A stretch of 64,000 nucleotides of DNA from Pseudomonas protegens (GTDB lineage Bacteria; Pseudomonadota; Gammaproteobacteria; Pseudomonadales; Pseudomonadaceae), in assembly GCF_003363755.1 (NCBI RefSeq), contig NZ_CP031396.1:558001-622000 (forward strand), given 5' to 3'. The position numbers and the translations under genes were made by a program. Under the pieces are notes generated by a model, which saw nothing but the letters and a program-made list of their open reading frames with translations, made no database searches and had not been told where the DNA came from. Position 1 is the stretch's first letter, and each line of letters begins with the position of its first letter. Below are positions 1 through 10,345 of the stretch, in pieces.

Positions 1-593
1 TGACCTTCACCGGGCAGAACCTCAACATCAGCGGCGGCTGCAACCGCCAGTTCGGCGGTTTCCAGTCTGAAAACGGCGTGCTCAAGGTCCAGCCCCTGGC
101 CTCGACCATGATGGCCTGCGACCCCAGCCTGATGACCCTGGATGCCGAAGTCGGCCGCCTGTTCAAGGGCGACCTGCGCACCACCTTCGGCGGCGACGAA
201 TCGACTCCGACCCTGCAACTGACCACCCAGGACGGCACCCAGCTCAAGTTCGTAGGCCAGCCCACCCCCGAAACCCGCTACGGCAGCCAGGGCCAGACGC
301 GCTTCCTGGAAGTGGCGGCCCAGACCGTCAAATGCAGCCACCCGCTGATCCCCGACTTCCAGTGCCTGCAAGTGCGTGAGCGCCGCTACGATGCCGCGGG
401 CCTGCAACTGCCGACCCAGGACGCCTGGCATCCGCTGTACCAGTCCATCGAGGGTTACGAGCACCAGGACGGCGTGCGCAACGTGCTGCGGGTCAAGCAA
501 TACGAATGGAAGAACCCGCCTGCCGACGCCCCGTCCACGGTCTACGTGCTGGACATGGTGGTCGAGCAGGACGCCTCGGCCAAGACCCGCTAA
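1..593 (+). CDS. META and DUF4377 domain protein, 5'-truncated
   Basis: The gene is open from the window edge (codons in phase from base 3), so its N-terminus is missing. The first visible residues, FTGQNLNISGGCNRQFGGF, resemble the core of the META/HslJ-type domain (a heat-shock/outer-membrane-associated lipoprotein fold). The C-terminal part, from about KCSHPLIPDFQCLQVRER to VYVLDMVVE, matches what I know as DUF4377, which often follows META domains in Pseudomonas. It carries two conserved cysteines (KCSHP and DFQC). Function is unknown; an envelope-stress or secreted/lipoprotein role is inferred from the family. It is convergent with gdhB and separated from it by a strong bidirectional terminator. 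A GTG at 78 is internal and is not the real start. Confidence 0.8.
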   Translation, partial: TFTGQNLNISGGCNRQFGGFQSENGVLKVQPLASTMMACDPSLMTLDAEVGRLFKGDLRTTFGGDESTPTLQLTTQDGTQLKFVGQPTPETRYGSQGQTRFLEVAAQTVKCSHPLIPDFQCLQVRERRYDAAGLQLPTQDAWHPLYQSIEGYEHQDGVRNVLRVKQYEWKNPPADAPSTVYVLDMVVEQDASAKTR

Positions 594-635
594 GCCTTAC
601 CCGACAACCGCCTGCCGGCACCGACGCCAGGCAAT

Positions 636-672
636 AAAAAAGCCCCGTATCTTGCGATACGGGGCTTTTTTT
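636..672. terminator. Bidirectional rho-independent terminator
   Basis: There is a perfect 11-bp stem, 641-651 against 656-666, with a TTGC loop. It is flanked by a run of A on the left (636-640) and a run of T on the right (667-672). It therefore works as an intrinsic terminator for both the DUF4377 gene and the convergent gdhB. Confidence 0.95.
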
Positions 673-693
673 GTTCAGGGCGGGGTCAGGCCG

Positions 694-3600
694 TTACAGC
701 ACCGACTGACCGCTCATGGCCAGGTCCAGCAGTTCCCGGTTGGCCACGGCATACATGGCGTAGTCGGTGCCGCTGGCGGCACGGATTTCCACCATCATGG
801 CGCGCCAGCGATCAGCCATGCTGGCGTTCTGCTCCAGCCACAGGGCCACGCGGGCTTCCATGTCGTCCGGCGCATCGGCCATCTGCAGCACCTTGATGGT
901 GATCGCCCGTTGCTGCCAGTCCACATCGTCGCGGAAGGCTTCACGGGCCTGGGCCTGCCAGTTGTTGCCCACCGGCAGATCGCTGATCTGCTGCAGGTAC
1001 CACGGCAAGTCCAGGGCGCTGCCCACGGCGAAGTAGGCCTTGGCCACATCGGCCGCGCTCTGACCAGTCACGTCGGCGGCTTCGATGATCGGCAGCAGGG
1101 TGTACAGGTGAGTGGTGCCTGCAACCATGCGCGCCAGCAACTCCGGTACGCCGGCTTCGACATAGGCCTGGTAACGGTTCTGCCAGCCTTCGCGGGTCGG
1201 GCCTTCCAGCAGTTCGTCGAGCTTGAGGCCCAGGGCCGCCAGGTGCGGACCGAAGTGGGCGACATCGCGCGCGGCATCCTGCTCGTTGCGACGGCTGCGC
1301 AGGAACCAGCGGGTCGCCCGACGGCCCAGACGCATCAGCTCGTCCATCAGCTCCAGTTGCACCTGGGCCGAGACCTGGTGATCCAGGGCTTCGATCTGAC
1401 GGAACCAGTGCGGCAGGTGGAAGATGTCCCGCACGATCACATAGGCACCGGCAACGTTCGCCGGGCTCATGCCGGTGGACTCCTTCAGGCGCTGCACGAA
1501 GGTGATGCCCATGTGGTTGACCAGGTCGTTGGCGATCTGGGTGCTGACGATCTCGCGCTTCAGACGATGGCGACGCATGGCTTCGGAGAACTTGGCCACC
1601 AGGCTCGGCGGGAACGCGGTCTCCATGTCACGGGTCAGGTAGTCGTCATCCGGCACCAGGGACTTGAGCAAGGCTTCCTTGAGGTCGATCTTGCTGTAGG
1701 AAATCAGCACCGACAGCTCTGGACGGGTCAGGCCCTTACCGGTCGCGGCGCGCTCGGTGAGCTGCTCCTCGGTCGGCAGGTACTCGATGGCGCGATCCAG
1801 CTTGCCGCGGCCTTCCAGGTCGCTCATCAGGCGCTTGTACTCGGCAGCACGCTCGTAGGCACGGCGCGCGGCCAGGGACAGGGCCTGGGTCTGCTTGTAG
1901 TTGTTGCCCAACACCAGGCCGCCGACTTCGTCGGTCATGCTGGCCAGCAGCTGGTTGCGCTGCTTGTCAGTCATGTCACCGGCCTGCACCACTTCGTTGA
2001 GCAGGATCTTGATGTTCACTTCGTGGTCGGAGCAGTCCACGCCACCGGCGTTGTCGATGAAGTCGGTGTTGGAACCGCCGCCATTGAGGCCGAATTCCAC
2101 ACGACCCAGCTGGGTCATGCCCAGGTTGCCGCCCTCGCCCACCACTTTGCAGCGCAGCTCGTTGCCGTTGACGCGCAGGGCGTCGTTGGCCTTGTCGCCG
2201 ACGTCAGCGTGGCTTTCGCTGCTGGCCTTGACGTAGGTGCCGATCCCGCCGTTCCACAACAGGTCCACCGGCGCCTTGAGCAAGGCGTTGAGCAGCTCGG
2301 TCGGGGTCAGCTTGTCGGCCTGGATGTCGAAGCGCTCTTTCATCTGCGGCGAGATGGCGATGCTCTTCGCGCTGCGCGAGAAGATGCCGCCGCCTTCGGA
2401 CATGATGCTGGTGTCGTAGTCGGTCCAGGCCGAACGCGGCAGCTCGAACATGCGCTTGCGCTCGACGAAGCTGGTGGCCGGGTCCGGGTTCGGGTCGATG
2501 AAGATGTGCAGGTGGTTGAACGCCGCCACCAGTTGCAGCTTGTCGGACATCAACAGGCCGTTGCCGAACACGTCGCCGGCCATGTCGCCGATGCCGACCA
2601 CGGTGATGCTGTCTTCCTGGACATTGATCCCGCGCTCACGGAAGTGGCGCTGCACGCCGACCCACGCGCCCTTGGCGGTGATGCCCATCTTCTTGTGGTC
2701 GTAACCGGCGGAACCGCCGGAGGCGAAGGCGTCGCCGAGCCAGAAGCCGTAGTCGATGGCAATGCCGTTGGCGATGTCGGAGAAGGTCGCAGTGCCCTTG
2801 TCCGCCGCCACCACCAGGTACGGGTCATCGTCGTCATGCCGCACCACGTTGGCCGGTGGTACCAGGGCGCCGTCTTTCAGGTTGTCGGTGATGTCCAGCA
2901 AGCCGGAAATGAAGATGCGGTAGCAGGCGATGCCCTCGGCCGCAATCTCGTCCCGGCTGCCGCCCAATGGCAGGCGACGGGGCAGGAAGCCGCCCTTGGC
3001 GCCCACCGGCACGATCACCGAGTTCTTCACTTGCTGGGCTTTGACCAGGCCCAGGACTTCGGTACGGAAGTCTTCTTCACGGTCGGACCAGCGCAGGCCG
3101 CCGCGCGCCACGTTGCCAAAGCGCAGGTGCACGCCTTCAACCCGTGGCGAGTAGACGAAGATTTCGAACTTGGGCACCGGCTTGGGCAGCTCGGGGATCA
3201 GGTGCGGGTTGAACTTGAAGCTGAAGTAGGACTTGTTCTGGCCGTTGGCGTCGGTCTGGTAGAAGTTGGTCCGCAGGGTGGCCTTGATCAGGTCCAGGTA
3301 GCGTCGCAGGATGCGGTCTTCGTTGAGCACCTGAACGTCGTCCAGGGCGGTGAGGATCGCTTGTTCCAGACGCTGCTGCTTGTCTTCCAGGTCTTCACTG
3401 GTGAGCTTGCGCGCCAGGTAGAAACGGGTCTTGAACAACCGGGTCAACTCGCGGGCGATGTCGGTGTGGTTGTTCAGGGTGCTGGCGATGTAGCCCAGGT
3501 CGAAGCCCAGGCGGATCTGCTTCAGGTAGCGGGCGTAGGCACGCAGCAGCGCCACGTCGCGCCATGGCAGGCCGGCAGTCAGCACCAGGCGGTTGAAGGC

Positions 3601-5553
3601 GTCGTTCTCGGCATCGCCACGGACGATGTGGACGAAGGCGTCCTGCAGCGTGTCGTTGAGCTGCTGGATGTCCAGGTCCAGGCCTTCGGCGGCGGTGAAG
3701 GCGAAGTCGTGGATCCAGTACTCGCGGCCATTGTTGTGGCGCAGGCGGTACGGGAACTCACCCAGCACGCGCAGGCCGAGGTTTTCCAGGATCGGCAGCA
3801 CGTCGGACAGCGCCAGCGGGGTGTCGGCGTGGTACAGCTTGCAATGCAGCTCGCGCTGGCCGGAGACCTGGCCCAGGGGCTGGTAGAAGCTCATCACCAG
3901 CGGGTTGGCTTCGGTGAGGCTCAGCAGGTGCTGCATGTCCACCACCGCCGAGTGCGCGGCGAAACGCTCGCGGTAGCCGGCCGGGAAGCCTTTGGGGAAG
4001 TCCGCCAGCACGTTGGTGCCGTGGGCTTCGCCGAAGCTTTCCACCACCAGGCTGGCGTAGTCGTCCTGCCAGCTGCGGCAGGCCTGCACCACTTCTTTTT
4101 CCAGCAGCAGCGGGTCGATGTCGATGCGTTGTTTCGGGTCCACCCGCAGGATCAGCTGCACGCGGGCCAGCACCGACTCGGAGAAGAAGGTCCAGAACTC
4201 GCAGTCAGTGGCTTGCAGGCGATCCATCAGCACTTGCTGGATCTTCTGCCGCACTTCGGTGGAATAGATGTCGCGCGGCACATAGGCCAGGCAGTAGCAG
4301 AAGCGACCGTACGGGTCCTTGCGCAGGAACACGCGGATCTTGTTGCGCTCCTGGATCTGCACGATGGACATCACGGTGCTGAACAGCTCGTCCACCGGGG
4401 TCTGGAACAGATCGTCCCGTGGCAGCACTTCCAGGACCTGGGCCAGTTCCTTGCCCAGGTGCGCCTTGGCCTGGAAGCCCGAGCGCTGCTCGATGACTTC
4501 CACCTTGCGGCGGATGTAGGGAATCACTCGCACGCTTTCGCCGTACACCGAGGAGGTGTAGAGGCCCATGAAGCGGCATTCCTTGATCACCTTGCCGTCG
4601 GCATCGATCTGACGGATCGAGACGAAGTCCGGGTAGGCCGGACGGTGCACGCGGCTGGGGTGCGCGGCCTTGGCGAACGACAGCGGCGTCGGTTCGCGCA
4701 GGTAGTTGACGGCGTAGTCTTCGATGCGCAGGTCATCGCTGGTCAGGCCGGCGCGCAGCAGCTTGGCCAGGCCGAGGAAGGAGCTGGGGTCATAGTCGAT
4801 ATGCCCGCCGTCCTGATCGGTGCCGACCACGAATTCTTCATAGCCGAGGAAGGTGAAGTGGTTGCCCACCAGCCATTCCAGGAAGCTCTTGATCTCGGTC
4901 TTTTCATCGGCAGCGATGGCGAACTGACTGTTGTCGATGCTTTCGATCAGTTCCTGGACCTTGGCCTTCATCGGCTCGAAGTCGGCCACGGCGACCCGCA
5001 CTTCACCCAGCACCTGCTCCAGTTCCTTGCCCAGCACGCTGAGTTCGGCGGCATTGGCGCAGCGGTCGATCTCCAGGTACATCAGCGACTCTTGCTGCAC
5101 GCCTTCGCCTTGGGTGCCCTTGGGCAGGATTTCTTGCAGCTCGCCCTTGCTGCCACGGCGCACGCTGAGCACGGTGGTCTGCAGGGTGTGGATGCTGTAG
5201 CCGCGACGGTTGAGTTCGGTACGGACCGAGTCCACCAAAAACGGCAGGTCGTGGTGCAGGACTTCCACCGCGGTGTGGGTCGACTGCCAGCCGTGACGTT
5301 CGTAATCGGGGTTGTAGACGCGCACTTGCGGTTGCGCGTGATCGAAGCGCTCAAGCAGGCGCCAGGCAGAAAGGGTGCAGCCCGCCAGGTCGGACATGCG
5401 ACGCTGGGTGAGTTCGTCCAGGGAAATGATGCCGAAGAATTGTTCAGCGAACAGCGCCACTTGTGGCAGTGCCTGTTCACTGATGTGCTGGGCCAGTGCC
5501 GCTTGCAGTTGGTGCTGAAAGTCGGCCTTGCTGGCTGCGGTGAAGAACGCCAT
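694..5553 (-). CDS. gdhB: NAD-specific glutamate dehydrogenase, 180-kDa class
   Basis: This 1619-residue protein has the usual length of the GDH-180 family. It oxidatively deaminates L-glutamate to 2-oxoglutarate and ammonium with NAD in the cytoplasm, linking amino-acid catabolism to the TCA cycle. The long N-terminal half carries ACT-like regulatory segments. The catalytic core includes the glycine- and lysine-rich stretch VPVGAKGGFLPRR, and further on VVGEGGNLGMTQLGRVEF and SNTDFIDNAGGVDCSDHEVN. The start at 5553 (MAFFTAASK) was chosen because GGAG lies 8 bases upstream; a longer reading from 5625 has no ribosome site. The gene stands alone, ending at the bidirectional terminator. In P. 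aeruginosa this enzyme is allosterically activated by arginine; that is family knowledge, not visible here. Confidence 0.96.
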   Translation of the reverse strand: MAFFTAASKADFQHQLQAALAQHISEQALPQVALFAEQFFGIISLDELTQRRMSDLAGCTLSAWRLLERFDHAQPQVRVYNPDYERHGWQSTHTAVEVLHHDLPFLVDSVRTELNRRGYSIHTLQTTVLSVRRGSKGELQEILPKGTQGEGVQQESLMYLEIDRCANAAELSVLGKELEQVLGEVRVAVADFEPMKAKVQELIESIDNSQFAIAADEKTEIKSFLEWLVGNHFTFLGYEEFVVGTDQDGGHIDYDPSSFLGLAKLLRAGLTSDDLRIEDYAVNYLREPTPLSFAKAAHPSRVHRPAYPDFVSIRQIDADGKVIKECRFMGLYTSSVYGESVRVIPYIRRKVEVIEQRSGFQAKAHLGKELAQVLEVLPRDDLFQTPVDELFSTVMSIVQIQERNKIRVFLRKDPYGRFCYCLAYVPRDIYSTEVRQKIQQVLMDRLQATDCEFWTFFSESVLARVQLILRVDPKQRIDIDPLLLEKEVVQACRSWQDDYASLVVESFGEAHGTNVLADFPKGFPAGYRERFAAHSAVVDMQHLLSLTEANPLVMSFYQPLGQVSGQRELHCKLYHADTPLALSDVLPILENLGLRVLGEFPYRLRHNNGREYWIHDFAFTAAEGLDLDIQQLNDTLQDAFVHIVRGDAENDAFNRLVLTAGLPWRDVALLRAYARYLKQIRLGFDLGYIASTLNNHTDIARELTRLFKTRFYLARKLTSEDLEDKQQRLEQAILTALDDVQVLNEDRILRRYLDLIKATLRTNFYQTDANGQNKSYFSFKFNPHLIPELPKPVPKFEIFVYSPRVEGVHLRFGNVARGGLRWSDREEDFRTEVLGLVKAQQVKNSVIVPVGAKGGFLPRRLPLGGSRDEIAAEGIACYRIFISGLLDITDNLKDGALVPPANVVRHDDDDPYLVVAADKGTATFSDIANGIAIDYGFWLGDAFASGGSAGYDHKKMGITAKGAWVGVQRHFRERGINVQEDSITVVGIGDMAGDVFGNGLLMSDKLQLVAAFNHLHIFIDPNPDPATSFVERKRMFELPRSAWTDYDTSIMSEGGGIFSRSAKSIAISPQMKERFDIQADKLTPTELLNALLKAPVDLLWNGGIGTYVKASSESHADVGDKANDALRVNGNELRCKVVGEGGNLGMTQLGRVEFGLNGGGSNTDFIDNAGGVDCSDHEVNIKILLNEVVQAGDMTDKQRNQLLASMTDEVGGLVLGNNYKQTQALSLAARRAYERAAEYKRLMSDLEGRGKLDRAIEYLPTEEQLTERAATGKGLTRPELSVLISYSKIDLKEALLKSLVPDDDYLTRDMETAFPPSLVAKFSEAMRRHRLKREIVSTQIANDLVNHMGITFVQRLKESTGMSPANVAGAYVIVRDIFHLPHWFRQIEALDHQVSAQVQLELMDELMRLGRRATRWFLRSRRNEQDAARDVAHFGPHLAALGLKLDELLEGPTREGWQNRYQAYVEAGVPELLARMVAGTTHLYTLLPIIEAADVTGQSAADVAKAYFAVGSALDLPWYLQQISDLPVGNNWQAQAREAFRDDVDWQQRAITIKVLQMADAPDDMEARVALWLEQNASMADRWRAMMVEIRAASGTDYAMYAVANRELLDLAMSGQSVL

Positions 5554-6107
5554 CTGTGGTACTCCGCTTGGGCTTGTTATTGATGGTAGCGTCGCGTGCA
5601 AACCCCTTGCGGGGCGGTGGTGCATCCTGCTCCTGGTCTCGGGCAGAGGTTGCAGGATGCCAGGTGGGTGAAGCTGGACGAGACGCGCAGGTCACATTCA
5701 CCTTCCCGGGATGGGCATCTGCAAAAACGACTGGCGCTTGCAGAGCGCGCAATGCCTTTACAGGTGACCATCACCCTTCGGACGCCCCCCCAATTGCACT
5801 TGAGAACAAATTGTCCGCTGCGCAGCTTAACGAGTGGAACGCGACAGCTGCTTGCGATGCTGCGACATATTCGGTCAACGGCACGCAACTGGCGGACGGT
5901 GCCCTGAACAACACTAGCAGGCGACGGAGAAAAACCAGGGTTTTTCCCCGGTTTCACGGTACTTGCGTACCAGAAGTGACGCTGCAGGTGATGACTGTTC
6001 ACGACCTGTTCTCTGACAGACAAGCCAGCAGAAATTCCCTCGGGCTGGCAGAATTGTTTCTTTTTGCCCTGTCCGGCCGCTGCCGGCCCCGCCCCAGGAA
6101 TGCCCCC
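5554..6107. other. Intergenic region upstream of gdhB and the 118-aa gene
   Basis: This 554-bp stretch must hold the divergent promoters of gdhB and the small gene at 6108. I found no convincing coding frame, no REP element and no clear sigma-54 site. A short hairpin-like stretch (AACCAGGGTTTTTCCCCGGTT) near 5935-5960 is the only local structure noticed. Confidence 0.4.
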
Positions 6108-6464
6108 ATGCTCATGACCACTGCCCACCTGATCGCCAACCCTTGCGACGACGAAGAAGACAACATGGCCATGCTCTGCTGCCACAGCAGCCAGGGCGAG
6201 ATGTTCCTGATGAGCCGCTACCCGGACGAGGACGAGCTGGAAATCACCCTCGACGGCGAGCCCTCGACCCTCGATGGCGTCAAGGTCACCCTGAGCCCGA
6301 CCACCCTGCTGATCGAAATCGCCGCGGCCGACGCCGACGCCCTGAACGGTTCCGACCACCTGGAAATCCGCCACAGCACCGCCGCCTCGGACCTGGCCGA
6401 AGTGGAACTGACCCTGCAGAACATCCTCAAGGGCACCGGCACCTACATCAGCCAACTGCCCTGA
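6108..6464 (+). CDS. Small acidic hypothetical protein
   Basis: The gene encodes 118 residues starting MLMTTAHLIANPCDDEED. The protein is strongly acidic (DDEED, PDEDELEITLDGE) and ends GTGTYISQLP. It has no signal peptide or membrane segment. The ATG at 6108 is preceded by AGGA at good distance, while the ATG at 6100 is out of frame. A second in-frame ATG (6114) could also be used. The codon usage is typical of the genome and the frame is clean, so I regard it as real, but I do not recognise a family with a known function. It precedes the moxR operon but is separated from it by 414 bp of repeats. Confidence 0.7.
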   Translation: MLMTTAHLIANPCDDEEDNMAMLCCHSSQGEMFLMSRYPDEDELEITLDGEPSTLDGVKVTLSPTTLLIEIAAADADALNGSDHLEIRHSTAASDLAEVELTLQNILKGTGTYISQLP

Positions 6465-6484
6465 CCCGCCGTCGAACCTGCGGC

Positions 6485-6711
6485 GCCCTCCAGATCCCCG
6501 CGTCTCCTACGGAGCCGTTCGCAGCCTGCGGCAGCGGCTACAACAGCCCTGGCAACGCCTGTAGCCGCTGCCGAGCCTGTGGCGAGGCTGCGAAAAGGTC
6601 CGCAGGACCTTGCCTGACGGCCTCCCGCCAAACCTCGGCGGCCCTCCAGATCCCCGCGTCTCCTGCGTCGGTATGCCGCCCAAACCGTTCGCAGCCTGCG
6701 GCAGCGGCTAC
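6485..6711. repeat. Duplicated REP-like unit (GTAGCCGCTGCCG family)
   Basis: A 24-bp direct repeat (6485-6508 and 6641-6664, beginning GCCCTCCAGATCCCC) is followed each time by the same REP-like palindrome reading GTTCGCAGCCTGCGGCAGCG (6517 and 6687). The unit is therefore duplicated with a period of about 156-170 bp. An inverted partner lies at 6560-6594 (TGTAGCCGCTGCCGAGCC). The remaining part of the gap, 6712-6878, must contain the moxR promoter; no clear consensus was identified. Confidence 0.85.
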
Positions 6712-6878
6712 AGGAACCGCCCGCAGGAATCGGTGGGTGGCGGTGTTTTTTTTTCGACTAATTGGCTAAATCAGGTTTTCCCCGTTAGTCGTCGACCCCC
6801 GCTATGGATTAAAGTATCGCCCCCAGCCCCGACGTTAGTTCAACGCCCGGGGCGCACCCTCTCCAGGAACAGTCACCG

Positions 6879-7838
<960 letters not shown>

Positions 7839-7843
7839 TCTCC

Positions 7844-8785
7844 ATGACTCAAGCCATCGCCGAACCCGGCATTCGCATCACCCTCGGCGAGCTGATCGAG
7901 ATGCGCCACCGCGTGCGCGAGGTGCAGCTGTTCTCCACCCCCAGCCAGCGCAGCCCGCTGATCGGCTTGCATCACTCCAAGCTGCGTGGACGCGGTGTGG
8001 ACTTCGATCAGGTGCGGGTCTATCAGGCCGGCGACGACGTGCGCACCATCGACTGGCGGGTCACCGCCCGTACCCAGGAACCTCACACCAAGCTGTTCCA
8101 CGAGGAGCGCGAGCGGCCGATCTTCATCATGGTCGAGCAAAGCCGCCAGCTGTTCTTCGGCTCCGGGCTGATGTTCAAGTCGGTGCTCGCCGCCCAGGCC
8201 GCGAGCCTGATCGGCTGGGCCGCCCTGGGTCATAACGACCGGGTCGGCGGCCTGGTCTACGGCGACGACGAGCACTACGAAATCAAACCGCGACGCAGCA
8301 AGCAAAGCCTGTTGCAATTGCTCAACCGCCTGGTGCGGGTCAACCAGTCGCTGCACAGCGAAGCCCAGCCCCAGCGTGATGCCCTGGGCACCGCGCTGCT
8401 GCGCGGCCGTGAAGTGCTGCGCCCCGGCAGCCTGGTGATCGTGATCTGCGACGAGCGCGCCTTGAGCGACGCCGCCGAGCAACAGCTGAGCCTGCTGTCG
8501 CGGCACTGCGACCTGCTGCTGATGCCGCTGTCCGACCCCCTGGACCATGCCCTGCCCGCCGCCGGGCTGTTGCGCTTTGCCGAGCGCGGCGCGCAGTTGG
8601 AGCTGGACACCCTGAACTACGAACTGCGCCAGGCCTACCGGGCCCAGAGTGAAGCGCGCATCGCCCGCTGGGAACGCCTGGCGCAAAAACTGCGGGTGCT
8701 GCTGATGCCCCTGAGCACCCAGAGCGAAATGGTCGAGCAGTTGCGCGAGTACCTCAATCCGCAGCGCCCGGGAGCCGGCCGATGA
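7844..8785 (+). CDS. DUF58 domain protein of MoxR/Bat operon
   Basis: The product is 313 residues. The DUF58 signature is visible at about residues 46-80 (RGRGVDFDQVRVYQAGDDVR, then TIDWRVTART). The rest resembles a VWA-like fold without a clear MIDAS motif. It begins 5 bp after moxR and overlaps the next gene by 4 bp (ATGA). Proteins of this family nearly always accompany MoxR ATPases and BatA/BatD proteins. Their biochemical role is not established; they may be the soluble adaptor between the ATPase and the membrane VWA proteins. There is no signal peptide, so it is probably cytoplasmic. Confidence 0.92.
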   Translation: MTQAIAEPGIRITLGELIEMRHRVREVQLFSTPSQRSPLIGLHHSKLRGRGVDFDQVRVYQAGDDVRTIDWRVTARTQEPHTKLFHEERERPIFIMVEQSRQLFFGSGLMFKSVLAAQAASLIGWAALGHNDRVGGLVYGDDEHYEIKPRRSKQSLLQLLNRLVRVNQSLHSEAQPQRDALGTALLRGREVLRPGSLVIVICDERALSDAAEQQLSLLSRHCDLLLMPLSDPLDHALPAAGLLRFAERGAQLELDTLNYELRQAYRAQSEARIARWERLAQKLRVLLMPLSTQSEMVEQLREYLNPQRPGAGR

Positions 8786-9276
8786 GCAGCCTGGAACAAC
8801 TGCAACCGCTGCTGCCGCCGCCCGCAATCGGCCTGTGGCCGCCAGCGCCAGGCTGGTGGCTGCTGGCGTTGCTACTGTCGGTGCTCGGCTTCGCGGCCTG
8901 GCGTTGGCGTCATCTGTGGCCACGCAAAGCTGCGCGCGCGCGCAGCGAACAGCCCCTGGACCCGGTGCGCCTGGCCGCCCTGGCGGAACTGGCGCTGCTG
9001 CCCAAGCCCTATGACGGCGCCCCGGCCGGCGCCTGGCTGCAGGCCCTCAACGCCCTGCTCAAGCGTCTGTGCCGCAACCACTATCCCTACAGCCAGAGCC
9101 ACACCCTCAATGGCCGCAAGTGGCTGGCGTTTCTCGACAACCGCTGTCCGGCCGCCGGTCTGACCCGCTGGATGGTGCTGGTGGAAGGCGCCTACAAACC
9201 CGAGTGCAAGCTCGACGACAAAGCCATCGCCGGCCTGACCCAGGCGGTGGACACCTGGATTCGCAAGCATGTTTGA
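8782..9276 (+). CDS. DUF4381 membrane protein of Bat operon
   Basis: This 164-residue protein has a proline-rich N-terminus (QPLLPPPAIGLWPPAPGWW) and one strong membrane helix at about residues 31-47 (WWLLALLLSVLGFAAW). A basic cytoplasmic stretch and a helical C-terminal domain follow. This is the DUF4381 layout found in gammaproteobacterial MoxR/Bat operons. It overlaps both neighbours: ATGA with the DUF58 gene, and 8 bp with the following VWA gene. That implies translational coupling and a stoichiometric complex. No enzymatic motif is visible. It is probably an inner-membrane anchoring subunit, which is inference. Confidence 0.88.
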   Translation: MSSLEQLQPLLPPPAIGLWPPAPGWWLLALLLSVLGFAAWRWRHLWPRKAARARSEQPLDPVRLAALAELALLPKPYDGAPAGAWLQALNALLKRLCRNHYPYSQSHTLNGRKWLAFLDNRCPAAGLTRWMVLVEGAYKPECKLDDKAIAGLTQAVDTWIRKHV

Positions 9277-10345
9277 GTTCGCCTGGCCGTGGATCTTCGC
9301 CCTGCTGCCGCTGCCCTGGCTGCTGCGCCTGGTGCTGCCGGTGGCCGACAGCGGCGAGCCGGCGCTGAAAGTGAGTTTCCTCAGTGACCTGGAAGGCCTG
9401 TCCAAGCGCCGGGCCCGGGCCCACCTGCCGGCCTGGCGCCAGCAGGCCCGCTTCATCCTGCTCTGGGTCCTGCTGCTGTTGGCCGCGGCACGCCCGCAAT
9501 GGCTGGGGGAACCGCTGCCGGTGGCCGCCAGCGGCCGCGATCTGCTGGTGGCGGTGGACGTCTCCGGTTCCATGGACTTTCCCGACATGCAATGGCAGGA
9601 CGAAGACGTCAGCCGCCTGAGCCTGGTCAAGCACCTGCTGGGGGACTTTCTCGAACACCGCGAGGGCGATCGGGTCGGCCTGATCCTGTTCGGCAGCAAG
9701 GCCTATCTGCAGGCGCCCCTGACCTTCGACCGGCGCACGGTGCGGATCTGGCTGGATGAAGCGAAGATCGGCATCGCCGGCAAGAACACCGCCATTGGCG
9801 ACGCTATCGGCCTGGCCCTCAAACGTCTGCGCCAGCGCCCGGCGCAGAGCCGGGTGCTGATCCTGGTCACCGACGGCGCCAATAACGGCGGCGAAATCCC
9901 GCCCATTACCGCTGCACGCCTGGCCGCCGAGGAAGGGGTGAAAATCTATCCCATCGGCATCGGTGCCGACCCGGACCAGGGCGCGACCCTCGGCCTGCTG
10001 GGGCTCAACCCGAGCCTGGACCTGGACGAGCCGGCCCTCAAGGAACTGGCCGAAGTCACCGGCGGGCGCTACTTCCGTGCCCGTGACGGTCAGGAGCTGC
10101 AAGCCATCAAGGACACCCTCGACCAACTGGAGCCGGTGGCCCAGCAGCCGACCCAGGCCCGCCCGGCCCAGGCCCTGTACCACTGGCCCCTGGCCACGGC
10201 GCTGCTGCTCAGCGTGCTGCTGGTGCTGCGCGAGCGCTGGCCGCACAACCCGCTGCAGCGCTTCTTCAGCGAGTCGAACTTCCTGCTGCCGGCCCATGAC
10301 TGGCGCCAGCGGCTCAAGCGCCTGCGCTTGCGGAGGCGTCGATGA
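9269..10345 (+). CDS. BatA-like VWA-domain membrane protein
   Basis: The product is 358 residues. Membrane helices sit at about 5-25 and 62-75, then a von Willebrand A domain with an intact MIDAS: DVSGS (D97, S99, S101), the threonine loop KNTAIGDAIGLAL and the aspartate loop LVTDGANNGGE. A further helix lies near residue 300 (LYHWPLATALLLSVLLVL). It matches the BatA type of aerotolerance/Bat proteins, whose metal-binding VWA domain faces the periplasm or cytosol and binds partner proteins. It overlaps its neighbours at both ends. It differs from the next gene product in keeping all metal ligands. Confidence 0.92.
   Translation: MFEFAWPWIFALLPLPWLLRLVLPVADSGEPALKVSFLSDLEGLSKRRARAHLPAWRQQARFILLWVLLLLAAARPQWLGEPLPVAASGRDLLVAVDVSGSMDFPDMQWQDEDVSRLSLVKHLLGDFLEHREGDRVGLILFGSKAYLQAPLTFDRRTVRIWLDEAKIGIAGKNTAIGDAIGLALKRLRQRPAQSRVLILVTDGANNGGEIPPITAARLAAEEGVKIYPIGIGADPDQGATLGLLGLNPSLDLDEPALKELAEVTGGRYFRARDGQELQAIKDTLDQLEPVAQQPTQARPAQALYHWPLATALLLSVLLVLRERWPHNPLQRFFSESNFLLPAHDWRQRLKRLRLRRRR

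Noticed and set aside
376..5583. A 5.2-kb stop-free frame on the plus strand, antisense to the whole of gdhB.
   Set aside because: The real gene is clearly the minus-strand GDH. The opposite frame stays open because GC-rich third positions avoid stops, and its product is low-complexity (rich in V, H, Q, G) with no domain or ribosome site. The same applies to the long antisense frames over sbcC, the GMC gene (49036-50658) and hpaG-hpaE-hpaD (53088-56093).
6048..6065. TGGCAGAATTGTTTCT upstream of the 118-aa gene, examined as a sigma-54 promoter.
   Set aside because: The -24 GG is present but the -12 GC is replaced by TC, so the invariant dinucleotide is missing.
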